A stretch of DNA of 64,000 nt from QHXQ01 sp038322995 (lineage in GTDB: Bacteria; Acidobacteriota; Blastocatellia; Pyrinomonadales; Pyrinomonadaceae). The translations under genes were made by a program, and so were the position numbers. The first letter of the stretch is position 1. Each line of letters starts with the position of its first letter. This document shows positions 44,086-51,295 of this stretch, one piece after another. The stretch lies in NCBI GenBank assembly GCA_038322995.1, contig JBBQGM010000007.1:17236-81235 (forward strand). Direction: 5' to 3'. Under the pieces are notes generated by a model. That model had not been told where the DNA came from, did no database searches, and saw nothing but the letters and a program-made list of their open reading frames with translations.

Positions 44086-44784
44086 ATGGACCCACGCAAG
44101 CTATTTGTTGATGAAAGGTTAACGGGAATTTGTGTTTATTGTGGTGCCGCACCGAATACGCGCGACCATGTCCCATCCCGGGTACTTTTGGATGAGCCTT
44201 TTCCGGCAAACTTGCCGGTGGTTGATGCATGTCGAAGTTGCAATGATAACTTTTCGCAAGACGAAGAGTATGTGGCCTGCCTTATTGAATGTGTTATTTG
44301 TGGGACAACAGAGCCGAATAGCGTTAAGAGGGATAAAATCAAGAGGATATTGAATGACCGCTCTTTGATAGCAGCGAGAATACGAGAGAGTTGCAACGAA
44401 GATGCCACCGGCAATCTGTCGTGGCAGGCTGATATAGTACGAGTTCGGAATGTTATTCTGAAGCTAGCTCGCGGACATCTAGCCTTCGATTTGAATGTTT
44501 GTCACTTCGAAGCTCCAAATGTTCTTGAATTCGTGCCTCTTGTGACTATGTCGCAGGAGGAGATCAATTCATTTGAACAGTCACAGGAAGAACAAAGCGC
44601 GCTTTTTCCTGAAATCGGCAGTCGTGCTTTCATCTCGATGTGGAAGTCTACAGGTGCCGAATGGCATGATTGGCGCGAAGTGCAGACCGGAAGGTATCGT
44701 TATCGTGTCGAGCAATCTTTAGATGGTGACAAAGTGCAATTCGTAATAAGTGAATATCTTGCTTGTAAACTGATCTGGATCTAG
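44086..44784 (+). CDS. HNH-type nuclease-like protein
   Basis: 232-aa protein beginning MDPRKLFVDERLTGICVYCG. CVYCGAAPNTRDHVPSRVLL followed by VDACRSCNDNFSQDE has the CxxC...DHxxP...CxxCN layout of HNH endonucleases, with a zinc-like site around the His. The rest is unrecognised. It lies 45 bases after vsr, at the end of the cargo, and may be the effector nuclease of the methylase-GHKL-receiver system or a later addition. Confidence 0.7.
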   Translation: MDPRKLFVDERLTGICVYCGAAPNTRDHVPSRVLLDEPFPANLPVVDACRSCNDNFSQDEEYVACLIECVICGTTEPNSVKRDKIKRILNDRSLIAARIRESCNEDATGNLSWQADIVRVRNVILKLARGHLAFDLNVCHFEAPNVLEFVPLVTMSQEEINSFEQSQEEQSALFPEIGSRAFISMWKSTGAEWHDWREVQTGRYRYRVEQSLDGDKVQFVISEYLACKLIWI

Positions 44785-44983
44785 ATCCCACCTGTGTAAC
44801 CAGAGACACCAACTGTTTTCCTTAATCTCAGTGTTAGCTTTTTTCTACGCCTACTGAGAATTCCATAAATCATACTTGCTTGAACTGCGATTAGAGCAAG
44901 CTATTTTGCCTGAAGAGGCGATCTCTTTGTTCATACTACCTATTAATCCAATTTGCCTGTAATGACGTTTGTTAGAGGGGAAG

Positions 44984-45050
44984 ATTTCCAAGGTCTATTG
45001 TGTTATTTCAAACGACTTTGGTGTATTTCAGAGGACTTTGGTTTTTAGTA
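44984..45050. repeat. Transposon right end with repeated TnsB-type sites
   Basis: Inverted copies of the left-end motif: ATTTCAGAGGACTTTGGT (45025-45042), ATTTCAAACGACTTTGGT (45005-45022) and a weaker ATTTCCAAGGTCTATTGT (44984-45001), spaced 20-21 bases. The end itself is GGTTTTTAGTA. The 199 bases before this (44785-44983) hold no gene. Confidence 0.85.
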
Positions 45051-46261
45051 CCTGCCGCGCGCGTGAGTTGCGCGACCGATTCGACGTGGTGCGTCTGGGG
45101 AAACATATCAAATGCGGCGAGAGAGTCAAGGTGGTAACCGCCCTCGGCTAGGACGCGCAGGTCGCGCGCGAGCGTGGCCGGATCGCAGGAGACGTAGGCG
45201 ATGCGTTGCGGGCGCAAGGCGAGGATGCCGCGAAGCACTTCAGGCTCTGCGCCAGCGCGCGGCGGATCGAGGAGGACGAGCGCGCCGGGCGCGTGTTGGG
45301 CGGCGTGGCGTGTGAGCCACGGGCCGACGAGCGAGGTGTGGACGCGGGCGTTGGCGAGTTGCGCGTCCACGAGGTTGCGGCGCGCGTAGGCGCAGGCGCG
45401 CGGGTTCGCTTCGATGGCGGTGACGCGCGTGAAGCGGCGCGCGAGCGGCAAGGTGAAGAGGCCGACGCCGCAGTAGAGATCAATGGCGGATGTGCCGTGT
45501 GTGTCACCGAGCGCGTGGCTGACGAGCGGCGCGAGCAGCGCATGATTGATCTGGAAAAAACAGTCGGCGTCGAAGTGGTAACGCTCGCCCGCGATGACAC
45601 GCAGGCGCTCATGCTTATCTTCATCATCAACTGGTGGCGCAAGCGAGACGCCGTCGTCACCGGCGACGGCCTGATATTCTTGCGCGGCGTGCGGCAGCGT
45701 GGCTGCGGCCATGCGCGTGCGCAGCCGCGTGAGCGTGGTTTGCACTTCGGGCAGCACGACCGGGCACGCGGCCACGTCGCAGACGCGATGCGAAGCCAGT
45801 TCGTAATAGCCGAAGCGTTGCCCTGCCGCGTCATGTTGCCAGCGGGCGCGCGAACGATAGTGCCAAGCGTCGGGCGCGGGCGTGATGGGGATGTCGGCGG
45901 GTGGCGCGAGCCGCGCGATGCGGCGCAGACAGTCGCGGATGCTCTCGACCTTCGCGGCGAGTTGCGCTTCGTAGGTCAACTGTTGAAAGTCGCAACCGCC
46001 GCAGCGGCCGAAGTAAGGACACGGCGGCTCGATGCGCGCGGGGCCGGGCGTGAGAATTTCCACCGGCGCGGCAAATGCAACCCCGCCCCGCATGCGCTCG
46101 ACGCGGACGCGCAGTTGATCGCCGGGCGTGGCCAGCGTGACGAACAGCGTGCGCCCATGCGCGTGCGCCAGCCCCGCACCGCCCGGCACGAGGCGTTCGA
46201 TCTCGACCTCCAACAGATCGCCGACGCGCAGAGGTGGGTGCGTATGCGCTTGCTTGCTCAT
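45008..46261 (-). CDS. rlmD: 23S rRNA (uracil-5-)-methyltransferase, 3' end replaced by transposon
   Basis: RumA/RlmD-family methylase making 5-methyluridine in 23S rRNA. 417 aa: TRAM domain (about 8-65), iron-sulfur cysteines in PCPYFGRCGGCDFQQ with a fourth in CDVAACPVV, SAM motif DLYCGVGLFTLPLA, catalytic Cys in RIAYVSCDPATLARD and general base Glu in THHVESVAQL. After LTRAAG the frame passes into the transposon and ends TKNQSPLKYTKVV; before insertion it ended PAG with its stop at 22485-22487. Function should be intact. A family assignment to RlmC or TrmA-like enzymes cannot be fully excluded. Confidence 0.9.
   Translation of the reverse strand: MSKQAHTHPPLRVGDLLEVEIERLVPGGAGLAHAHGRTLFVTLATPGDQLRVRVERMRGGVAFAAPVEILTPGPARIEPPCPYFGRCGGCDFQQLTYEAQLAAKVESIRDCLRRIARLAPPADIPITPAPDAWHYRSRARWQHDAAGQRFGYYELASHRVCDVAACPVVLPEVQTTLTRLRTRMAAATLPHAAQEYQAVAGDDGVSLAPPVDDEDKHERLRVIAGERYHFDADCFFQINHALLAPLVSHALGDTHGTSAIDLYCGVGLFTLPLARRFTRVTAIEANPRACAYARRNLVDAQLANARVHTSLVGPWLTRHAAQHAPGALVLLDPPRAGAEPEVLRGILALRPQRIAYVSCDPATLARDLRVLAEGGYHLDSLAAFDMFPQTHHVESVAQLTRAAGTKNQSPLKYTKVV
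45051..45055. repeat. Target-site duplication CCTGC, right copy
   Basis: Exact repeat of 22498-22502, directly outside the right transposon end and inside the rlmD coding sequence (Ala-Gly codons). Confidence 0.9.
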
Positions 46262-46265
46262 AGGT

Positions 46266-47027
46266 TCAGAGATAGAAGAGGCTGAGGCGCGGCACGCCGC
46301 AGTCTTCGCGTAATTGTTTGGCTAACAGATTATCGCGCGTCTGCTCGTAAGTGGCGCGATCCATGCGTGCGCGATAGGAGCGCAATTGTTCTTCGGCGGC
46401 GGCCCGGCGGACGGCAACTTGCTCCGCGGGCAAGTGCGCACGCACGGCCCGGTCAAGTAAGTTCTCTAAATCGGTTAGCGCACCTTCCAACTGTTCCGCG
46501 TTGGGGCGCGGACTGCGGGCGAAGTCCGCTTCGAGTTCCGCAAGTCGCGCGGCGGCACGGGCCAGAGTTTCACACAACTCGTCGGCGCTCGTCTGCTGGC
46601 GCGTCGCGTGCGCGGCGGCGAGTTGCGCGCGACACTCTGCCAGATGTGCGCTGATCGCGGCGCGCGGAAATGGCAGCCCGGCATTCTCGTCCGGCGGGCC
46701 CGTCGTTGCGGACGGTGCGCCCTGCTCAGCGCGCACACCATTTCCGTCTGTGGCGCTGTGGCCGCCCTGTTGTCGCTCCCGCCACTCGGCAAACTGTGCC
46801 TCAACCTCTTCCTGACAATAAAGCAATGACTTAACACTGCGCCGGCGCGGCTTCGCCTCGAACGAATCGAACGACTGCTCGACGCCGCGTAACGCCACGT
46901 GCAACGGCACGCCCTGCTGTTTCCAACTCTCGATCAGCGCCCAATCCAACGGACTCAACAACAGATGCCGGCCGCGCCGGCGGATGAACGTGTCTTCGAT
47001 CTCAGTGAAATAATTAAAGTAGTTCAA
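46266..47027 (-). CDS. Conserved hypothetical protein upstream of rlmD
   Basis: 253 aa, beginning MNYFNYFTEIEDTFIRRRGR. The N-terminal 60 residues (LLLSPLDWALIESWKQQGVP, then LHVALRGVEQSFD) look like a compact conserved domain; the middle is low-complexity (Gly/Pro/Ala-rich), and the C-terminal half is a long charged helix region (LAECRAQLAAAHATRQQTSA onward) likely to form a coiled coil. It ends four bases before rlmD, so they share an operon that once also included comEC. The function is unknown. Confidence 0.7.
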   Translation of the reverse strand: MNYFNYFTEIEDTFIRRRGRHLLLSPLDWALIESWKQQGVPLHVALRGVEQSFDSFEAKPRRRSVKSLLYCQEEVEAQFAEWRERQQGGHSATDGNGVRAEQGAPSATTGPPDENAGLPFPRAAISAHLAECRAQLAAAHATRQQTSADELCETLARAAARLAELEADFARSPRPNAEQLEGALTDLENLLDRAVRAHLPAEQVAVRRAAAEEQLRSYRARMDRATYEQTRDNLLAKQLREDCGVPRLSLFYL

Positions 47028-47091
47028 GACGGTGAATAGTGTGCCGTAGGTAGTCAGAACGTTTGTGTCCTAACTGCTTAGTGTTGCCCAC

Positions 47092-48381
47092 TTACCTTTT
47101 CATGTTCAAGGCCTCTTCGATTGCGTCTGCGGCCGCGCTCGCGCCGTTTTCGCGTTGCACGATCTGGCCGACCTCGCCGGCTCGCGCCGCGTAGCCTGGC
47201 TCACTCAATAGTTTTTCGAGTTCTCTGGTCGCGCGCGCGGCATTGTACTTAGGGCGCGGCAGCACGCGCGCCGTACCGATGCGGGCCACGCGCGCGGCGT
47301 TGTCGAACTGATCGTGCGCGTGCGGCACGACGAGCGCGGGGCGACCGGCGCGCAATGCCTGCCCCGTCGTGCCGACGCCGCCCTGATGCACCGTGCAGCA
47401 ACCGCGCGGCAACACCTCGCTGAAGGGCGCATACTCGAACGCGGCAATGCCAGCAGGGAGCGGTTCAGCCGGCCGGTTGCGCGCATGGCCGATGAGCAGG
47501 AGCGCACGCCGGCCGAGCGCGTGCGCGGCGGCAACAGAGTCGCGGTAGAAATCCTTGGCGACCCAGATGGCCGACGAGCCGAGCGTGAAGATGATGGGCG
47601 GCGGGCCGGCGGCGAGAAACTGTAGCAGTGCGCGCGGCGTCGCTTGTTCGCCGAAATAATCGCGCCGGTCATAGAACGGAAAGCCCGTGAGGCGCGTGTG
47701 TGCGGGCCAGTCCTGTTGCGGCTCGCCGAGCACGCGCGAGTAAAGCGCAAGCACCATCGTTGGCGCGTGCTGACCGGCGAAGATGGGCGACAGGCCACGC
47801 GGCAAGCCTAACTCGGCCCGTAGCTGATAGACCGGTTCGACCAGCGCATCAAACTTGGCGACGGCTAACCGCAGCAGTGTCCGGGCCACGAACGGGCTGA
47901 GCTTCAGCACTTTATGGAGCGCGGGAAACTGCGGCGGCACGGGCGGATCATAGACGGAGAAGAACGAGACCGGCGCAAGCACGCTTGAGACCCAGGGCAG
48001 TTTGCGTCGCTGCGCGATGATGGGGCCGACGAGCGGCAACGGATGTGTGAGTAATAAGTCAGCGTCCGCTACTGCGGCATCGAGGTCTGCGTAAATATCG
48101 CGAATGTGCGGCATGAGCATCTGTTTGAAGATGTTCTCCGTGCCCTCGCGTTGCCCCATCAATTGCTCGACAATCCTGGCGATCTCGTCCGTTTGGTCAG
48201 GCGCAGGCATCTCCGGGCGCACCGCGCGCAACTCCAACCCTACGGCATCAGTTTTCTCCCGGTACGCCGCGCTCGTCGCGATCACGGGCAGATGTCCGCG
48301 CTGTTTCAATTCCAGGGCAATGGCGATGTATGGATGTATATCGCCGAATGAGCCGAAGGTTGAGAGGACGATGCGTTTCAT
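47092..48381 (-). CDS. UDP-glycosyltransferase family protein
   Basis: 429-aa GT1-type glycosyltransferase that would move a sugar from a nucleotide donor to a lipid or small molecule. N-terminal acceptor half: MKRIVLSTFGSFGDIHPYIA. The donor-binding half carries HQGGVGTTGQALRAGRPALV then VPHAHDQFDNAARV, the MGT/sterol glycosyltransferase signature. The ATG at 48381 matches the family start; the frame is open further upstream (to 48495), but that part is encoded by an intergenic repeat. The acceptor is unknown. It follows birA on the same strand. Confidence 0.85.
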   Translation of the reverse strand: MKRIVLSTFGSFGDIHPYIAIALELKQRGHLPVIATSAAYREKTDAVGLELRAVRPEMPAPDQTDEIARIVEQLMGQREGTENIFKQMLMPHIRDIYADLDAAVADADLLLTHPLPLVGPIIAQRRKLPWVSSVLAPVSFFSVYDPPVPPQFPALHKVLKLSPFVARTLLRLAVAKFDALVEPVYQLRAELGLPRGLSPIFAGQHAPTMVLALYSRVLGEPQQDWPAHTRLTGFPFYDRRDYFGEQATPRALLQFLAAGPPPIIFTLGSSAIWVAKDFYRDSVAAAHALGRRALLLIGHARNRPAEPLPAGIAAFEYAPFSEVLPRGCCTVHQGGVGTTGQALRAGRPALVVPHAHDQFDNAARVARIGTARVLPRPKYNAARATRELEKLLSEPGYAARAGEVGQIVQRENGASAAADAIEEALNMKR

Positions 48382-48491
48382 AAGGAGTGGCCGGTGGCCA
48401 GAGGTCATTTGTACTTGTGCCGCGCGTTGAAGCCTGAAGAGATTGTTAACAACCGGCGATGGACAACTGACCACGGACGACAGACTGTCGT

Positions 48492-49268
48492 TCATTCATC
48501 TTTCATCATTGCCCGCAGCGCATGCACATCGCCCGCGCGCACGATCTTTATTTCGCCTGCATCGGTTTCTACACGCAAAGCGCCGTCAGGTTCAAGCCCG
48601 CGCGTCGTGCCGGCGAAAACTTCCGCGCCTGTCTCGACCCGTACGCGCCGGGCTTGCGCATAAGATGAGGCGGCGCACCACGCGCTAATCGTCTCTGCCG
48701 GGCCGCAAGCTTCATGCAGTAGCACGTAGCGACGCACAAGTTGGAGCACGAGCGCGTTAAGCAACGCTACGCGGTCGGGCGCAACGCCCGTCGCGCCCGC
48801 GACCGACGTGGCAGCGGGCCGCAGGGCCGGCGGAAAAGCCGCATCACTCAGGTTGATGCCGATGCCGACGATGCAGGCCCGGCCCCGCGTGGTGTCGCAC
48901 ACTTCGGCGAGGATGCCGCAGAGTTTGCGGCCGCCCGCGAGTAGATCGTTCGGCCATTTGATGTCGGGCGTGAGCGCGCACGCCTCTGTCAGCGCCGCCC
49001 GCACGGCCAGTGCTGCGGCCAGCGTGATGAGCGGCCAAAGTTGGGCAGCGAGCCGCGGGCGCAGCACGATGCTGAAGTACAATCCGGCATCAAGCGGCGA
49101 GACCCACACACGCGCCTGTCGGCCACGGCCGGCAGTTTGCTCGCGCGCGACGATGCATAGACCTTCGAGCGCGCCCTGTGCGGCCTGTCGGGCCGCTTCG
49201 GTGTTGGTCGAAGCTAACGAATCGAAGCGCAGGACGTTGATGTGCAGTGGTGTTGGCACGCCGGACAT
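48492..49268 (-). CDS. birA: Biotin-[acetyl-CoA-carboxylase] ligase
   Basis: Attaches biotin to carboxylases. 258 aa, catalytic and C-terminal domains only: DSLASTNTEAARQAA, the biotinyl-AMP loop EQTAGRGRQARVWVSPLDAG, IKWPNDLLAGGRKLCGILAE and GIGINLSDAAFP, then a short SH3-like C-terminal domain. There is no N-terminal helix-turn-helix, so it is not a repressor of biotin genes. It is followed by the glycosyltransferase after about 110 bases of repeat-rich DNA. Confidence 0.92.
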   Translation of the reverse strand: MSGVPTPLHINVLRFDSLASTNTEAARQAAQGALEGLCIVAREQTAGRGRQARVWVSPLDAGLYFSIVLRPRLAAQLWPLITLAAALAVRAALTEACALTPDIKWPNDLLAGGRKLCGILAEVCDTTRGRACIVGIGINLSDAAFPPALRPAATSVAGATGVAPDRVALLNALVLQLVRRYVLLHEACGPAETISAWCAASSYAQARRVRVETGAEVFAGTTRGLEPDGALRVETDAGEIKIVRAGDVHALRAMMKDE

Positions 49269-49321
49269 GACGTGTTCGCTCTAAGGGACGCGCTAAGCCA
49301 TACCAGAAAGCGGCGGCTGAT

Positions 49322-49371
49322 ACAACTTCGGCGCTGCTCCAAGCCAAAGGTCGAAGCAGCGCCGAAGTTGT
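49322..49371. terminator. Long hairpin upstream of birA
   Basis: Perfect 17-bp arms ACAACTTCGGCGCTGCT (49322-49338) and AGCAGCGCCGAAGTTGT (49355-49371). It lies between birA and the membrane-protein gene, both on the minus strand, so it probably ends the upstream transcript. There is no clear U-run. A second perfect palindrome, CGAGACCCGCGGGTCTCG, sits at 49405-49422. Confidence 0.45.
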
Positions 49372-49474
49372 GGACTAGCCTAACTCAACCGAGCAGGCGT
49401 CATGCGAGACCCGCGGGTCTCGAACTAATTCGCCGCGCGATGCGGGAACACTGCAAGCCGTTGCGCGGCAGTCG

Positions 49475-49621
49475 TTAGACCGTGCGCCGGCCGGTCAGCA
49501 AGTTGATGACGAAGACGACGAGTGCAATGACAAGCAGCAGGTGAATAAGACCGCCGCCGATGTGTAGGCCGAAGCCGAGCAGCCAGAGCACCAACAAGAT
49601 CACCAGAATTGTCCACAACAT
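49475..49621 (-). CDS. 48-aa membrane protein, Lmo0937 family
   Basis: Encodes MLWTILVILLVLWLLGFGLH, then a Gly-rich hinge and a second hydrophobic helix, ending LLTGRRTV. This two-helix pattern is the Lmo0937-type small membrane protein found widely, often stress-induced. The ATG at 49621 follows a strong AGGAGG, so this start is preferred over the longer frame from 49699. The 290 bases upstream (49622-49911) hold no gene. Confidence 0.8.
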   Translation of the reverse strand: MLWTILVILLVLWLLGFGLHIGGGLIHLLLVIALVVFVINLLTGRRTV

Positions 49622-49911
49622 AACCGTTTCCTCCTGTACTAACTCAATTAACGTTTGCCCGAAACCCTGTGCCATGTTATTGAGCAACGTTCGTGCCAAC
49701 TCGCGCGCCGCCGGCCCGCGCCACGTTAATCATCCATTTTGCCGCCTATGTTCATCTGATTAAGGCACGCCAGGAGTTTCAAGCGCTTTCTAATCGCTTG
49801 CGGCGCGCACGTAAACAAAACGTGTCGGCGCGGCGCGCTGTGCTGTTTCAGTTCAAATGCGGGCCAGCAGCGCGGACTGATCGCGCCACCCTTTCCCTGT
49901 TTGTTTGGTTC

Positions 49912-51192
49912 TTAACCCAGCACGCCGCGAGATTTCGCCGGACTGACGATGTAACCCGGAAAGACTTTATTGAGTTCGACCGCGCCGAGATGCTTTGTGG
50001 CGACCTCGCCGAACACGTCGCGGAAGTCGGTCGTTAGCGCGAGGTCGCGCCCTTCGTAGAGTTTGTCCGTGGCGAGTCCGGGCCACGGGCCATACACTTT
50101 GCCGCCGCGCACGTCGCCCCCAATGACGAACATCGCGTTAGCGTGGCCGTGATCCGTGCCGCGATTGCCGTTCTCGCGCGCCGTGCGGCCGAACTCGGAC
50201 ATGGTCAGCACCACCACATCGTCCATGCGTTGCCCCAAATCCTGATTGAGCGCGGCGATGCCCTGCCCGAACTCGGTCAGGCGCAACGCGAGTTGGCCGC
50301 GCGCACCGCCTTCGTTGACGTGTGTGTCCCAACCGCCGATGTCGGTGAACGCGATCTCAAGGCCGACACCGGCTTTGATCAACTGCGCGATCTGCAACAG
50401 CGAGTTGCCGAACTGCGTGCGCGGATACTGCGCGCCGTTCTCCGGTTTGTACTGCGCCGGGTTGACGCGCTTTAGATAATTGATCGCGTCGAACGTCTCT
50501 TTGCCCGTGCCCTTCAACGCATCGCCTGCCGCTTGCTCGTAGATGTCCTCGAAGCTGCCCTGCACCATCGCCGATGCTTGCCCGGCGCGGATCGCGAAAT
50601 CGTTCAGGTTCGAGATAGCGAGCGCGGGCGAGCGGCCTTGCATGACACGGGGCAAGTTCTGCGTCAGCGCGACGGCGCGGAACGGCGACACCTGCGCCGC
50701 CGGCTTTTGCGCTTGCAGATAACGATTGAGCCAACCGTCGGCCGTAGCCTTCAGGCCCGGCGTGCCCGACTCCATATAATCCTGCGCGTCGAAGTGTGAG
50801 CGCGTGTTGTCGGGCGAACCAGCCGCGTGGACAATCGCCAGCCGCTTCGCGTCCCAGATGGGCTTGAAGCCCGCGAGCGCGGGATGCAGCCCGAAGAAAC
50901 CATCGAGGTCAACGACCGACTCGCCCGGCGTGCCGTGCTTCGGTTGCGCGATGGCGAGCGTCGGCCGCAAGTCATAATAATTTTTCTCGCCGTAGGGCAC
51001 GACCATGTTGAGACCATCCACCGCGCCGCGCTGGAAGATCGCGATCAAAGTCTTGCGCCGGCCGCCCGGCACACGATTCGCGCCTTGCGCCAGCGCAGTG
51101 CGCTGGAGAAACGACGGCGCGGCCGAGGTCAAGCCGATACTAGCGAGCGCGATGCCGCTCGACTTCAGAAAGAATCTGCGATTCATAGCCAT
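49912..51192 (-). CDS. DUF1501 family protein with Tat signal
   Basis: 426-aa exported protein of the DUF1501 (sulfatase-like alkaline phosphatase fold) family. The start MAMNRRFFLKSSGIALASIG contains a twin-arginine signal; ATG 51192 follows AAGGGG. Family features: LIAIFQRGAVDGLNMVVPYG, the DTHVNEGG segment, VVVLTMSEFGRTARENGNRG and DHGHANAMFVIGG, with His/Asp residues that likely bind metal. It is encoded just downstream of the DUF1800 protein on the same strand. The two families are almost always paired, and their joint function is not established. Confidence 0.9.
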   Translation of the reverse strand: MAMNRRFFLKSSGIALASIGLTSAAPSFLQRTALAQGANRVPGGRRKTLIAIFQRGAVDGLNMVVPYGEKNYYDLRPTLAIAQPKHGTPGESVVDLDGFFGLHPALAGFKPIWDAKRLAIVHAAGSPDNTRSHFDAQDYMESGTPGLKATADGWLNRYLQAQKPAAQVSPFRAVALTQNLPRVMQGRSPALAISNLNDFAIRAGQASAMVQGSFEDIYEQAAGDALKGTGKETFDAINYLKRVNPAQYKPENGAQYPRTQFGNSLLQIAQLIKAGVGLEIAFTDIGGWDTHVNEGGARGQLALRLTEFGQGIAALNQDLGQRMDDVVVLTMSEFGRTARENGNRGTDHGHANAMFVIGGDVRGGKVYGPWPGLATDKLYEGRDLALTTDFRDVFGEVATKHLGAVELNKVFPGYIVSPAKSRGVLG

Positions 51193-51219
51193 GATTGCGT
51201 ACCCCTTAACCTTAAAGAC

Positions 51220-51293
51220 AAGTTCAAGGTTCAAGGTTTAAAGTTCAAGGTTGCTGGTTGGCTATAACTTTGAACCTTGAACTTTGAACTTTG
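51220..51293. repeat. Heptad repeat/inverted repeat between DUF1800 and DUF1501 genes
   Basis: Iterated TTCAAGG/TTTAAAG words (51220-51252) are followed by their complement (AACTTTGAACCTTGAACTTT, 51266-51285), giving a long imperfect stem-loop. Similar word-repeats occur in other Acidobacteria intergenic regions as I recall; here it may attenuate transcription from the first gene into the second. Confidence 0.5.
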
Positions 51294-51295
51294 CC

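Larger units (their letters stand above)
22503..45050. mobile_element. Tn7-like transposon, 22,548 bp
   Basis: Bounded by TACTAAAAACCAAAGTCC at the left and its complement GGACTTTGGTTTTTAGTA at the right, with further transposase-type repeats inside each end and CCTGC duplicated outside. It encodes TnsA, TnsB, TnsC and two TniQ proteins, plus regulators and two cargo blocks. Base composition is clearly more AT-rich than the host from about 28.6 kb onward. It lies in the final codons of rlmD. No CRISPR array or Cas gene is present. TnsB is split between frames, so current activity is uncertain. Confidence 0.93.

Noticed and set aside
22503..45050. CRISPR-associated transposon
   Set aside because: Two TniQ proteins and a MerR-like regulator prompted a search, but there are no spaced repeats and no Cas gene in the element.
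45206..46285. 359-aa plus-strand open frame opposite rlmD
   Set aside because: Shadow; rlmD motifs are unambiguous on the minus strand.
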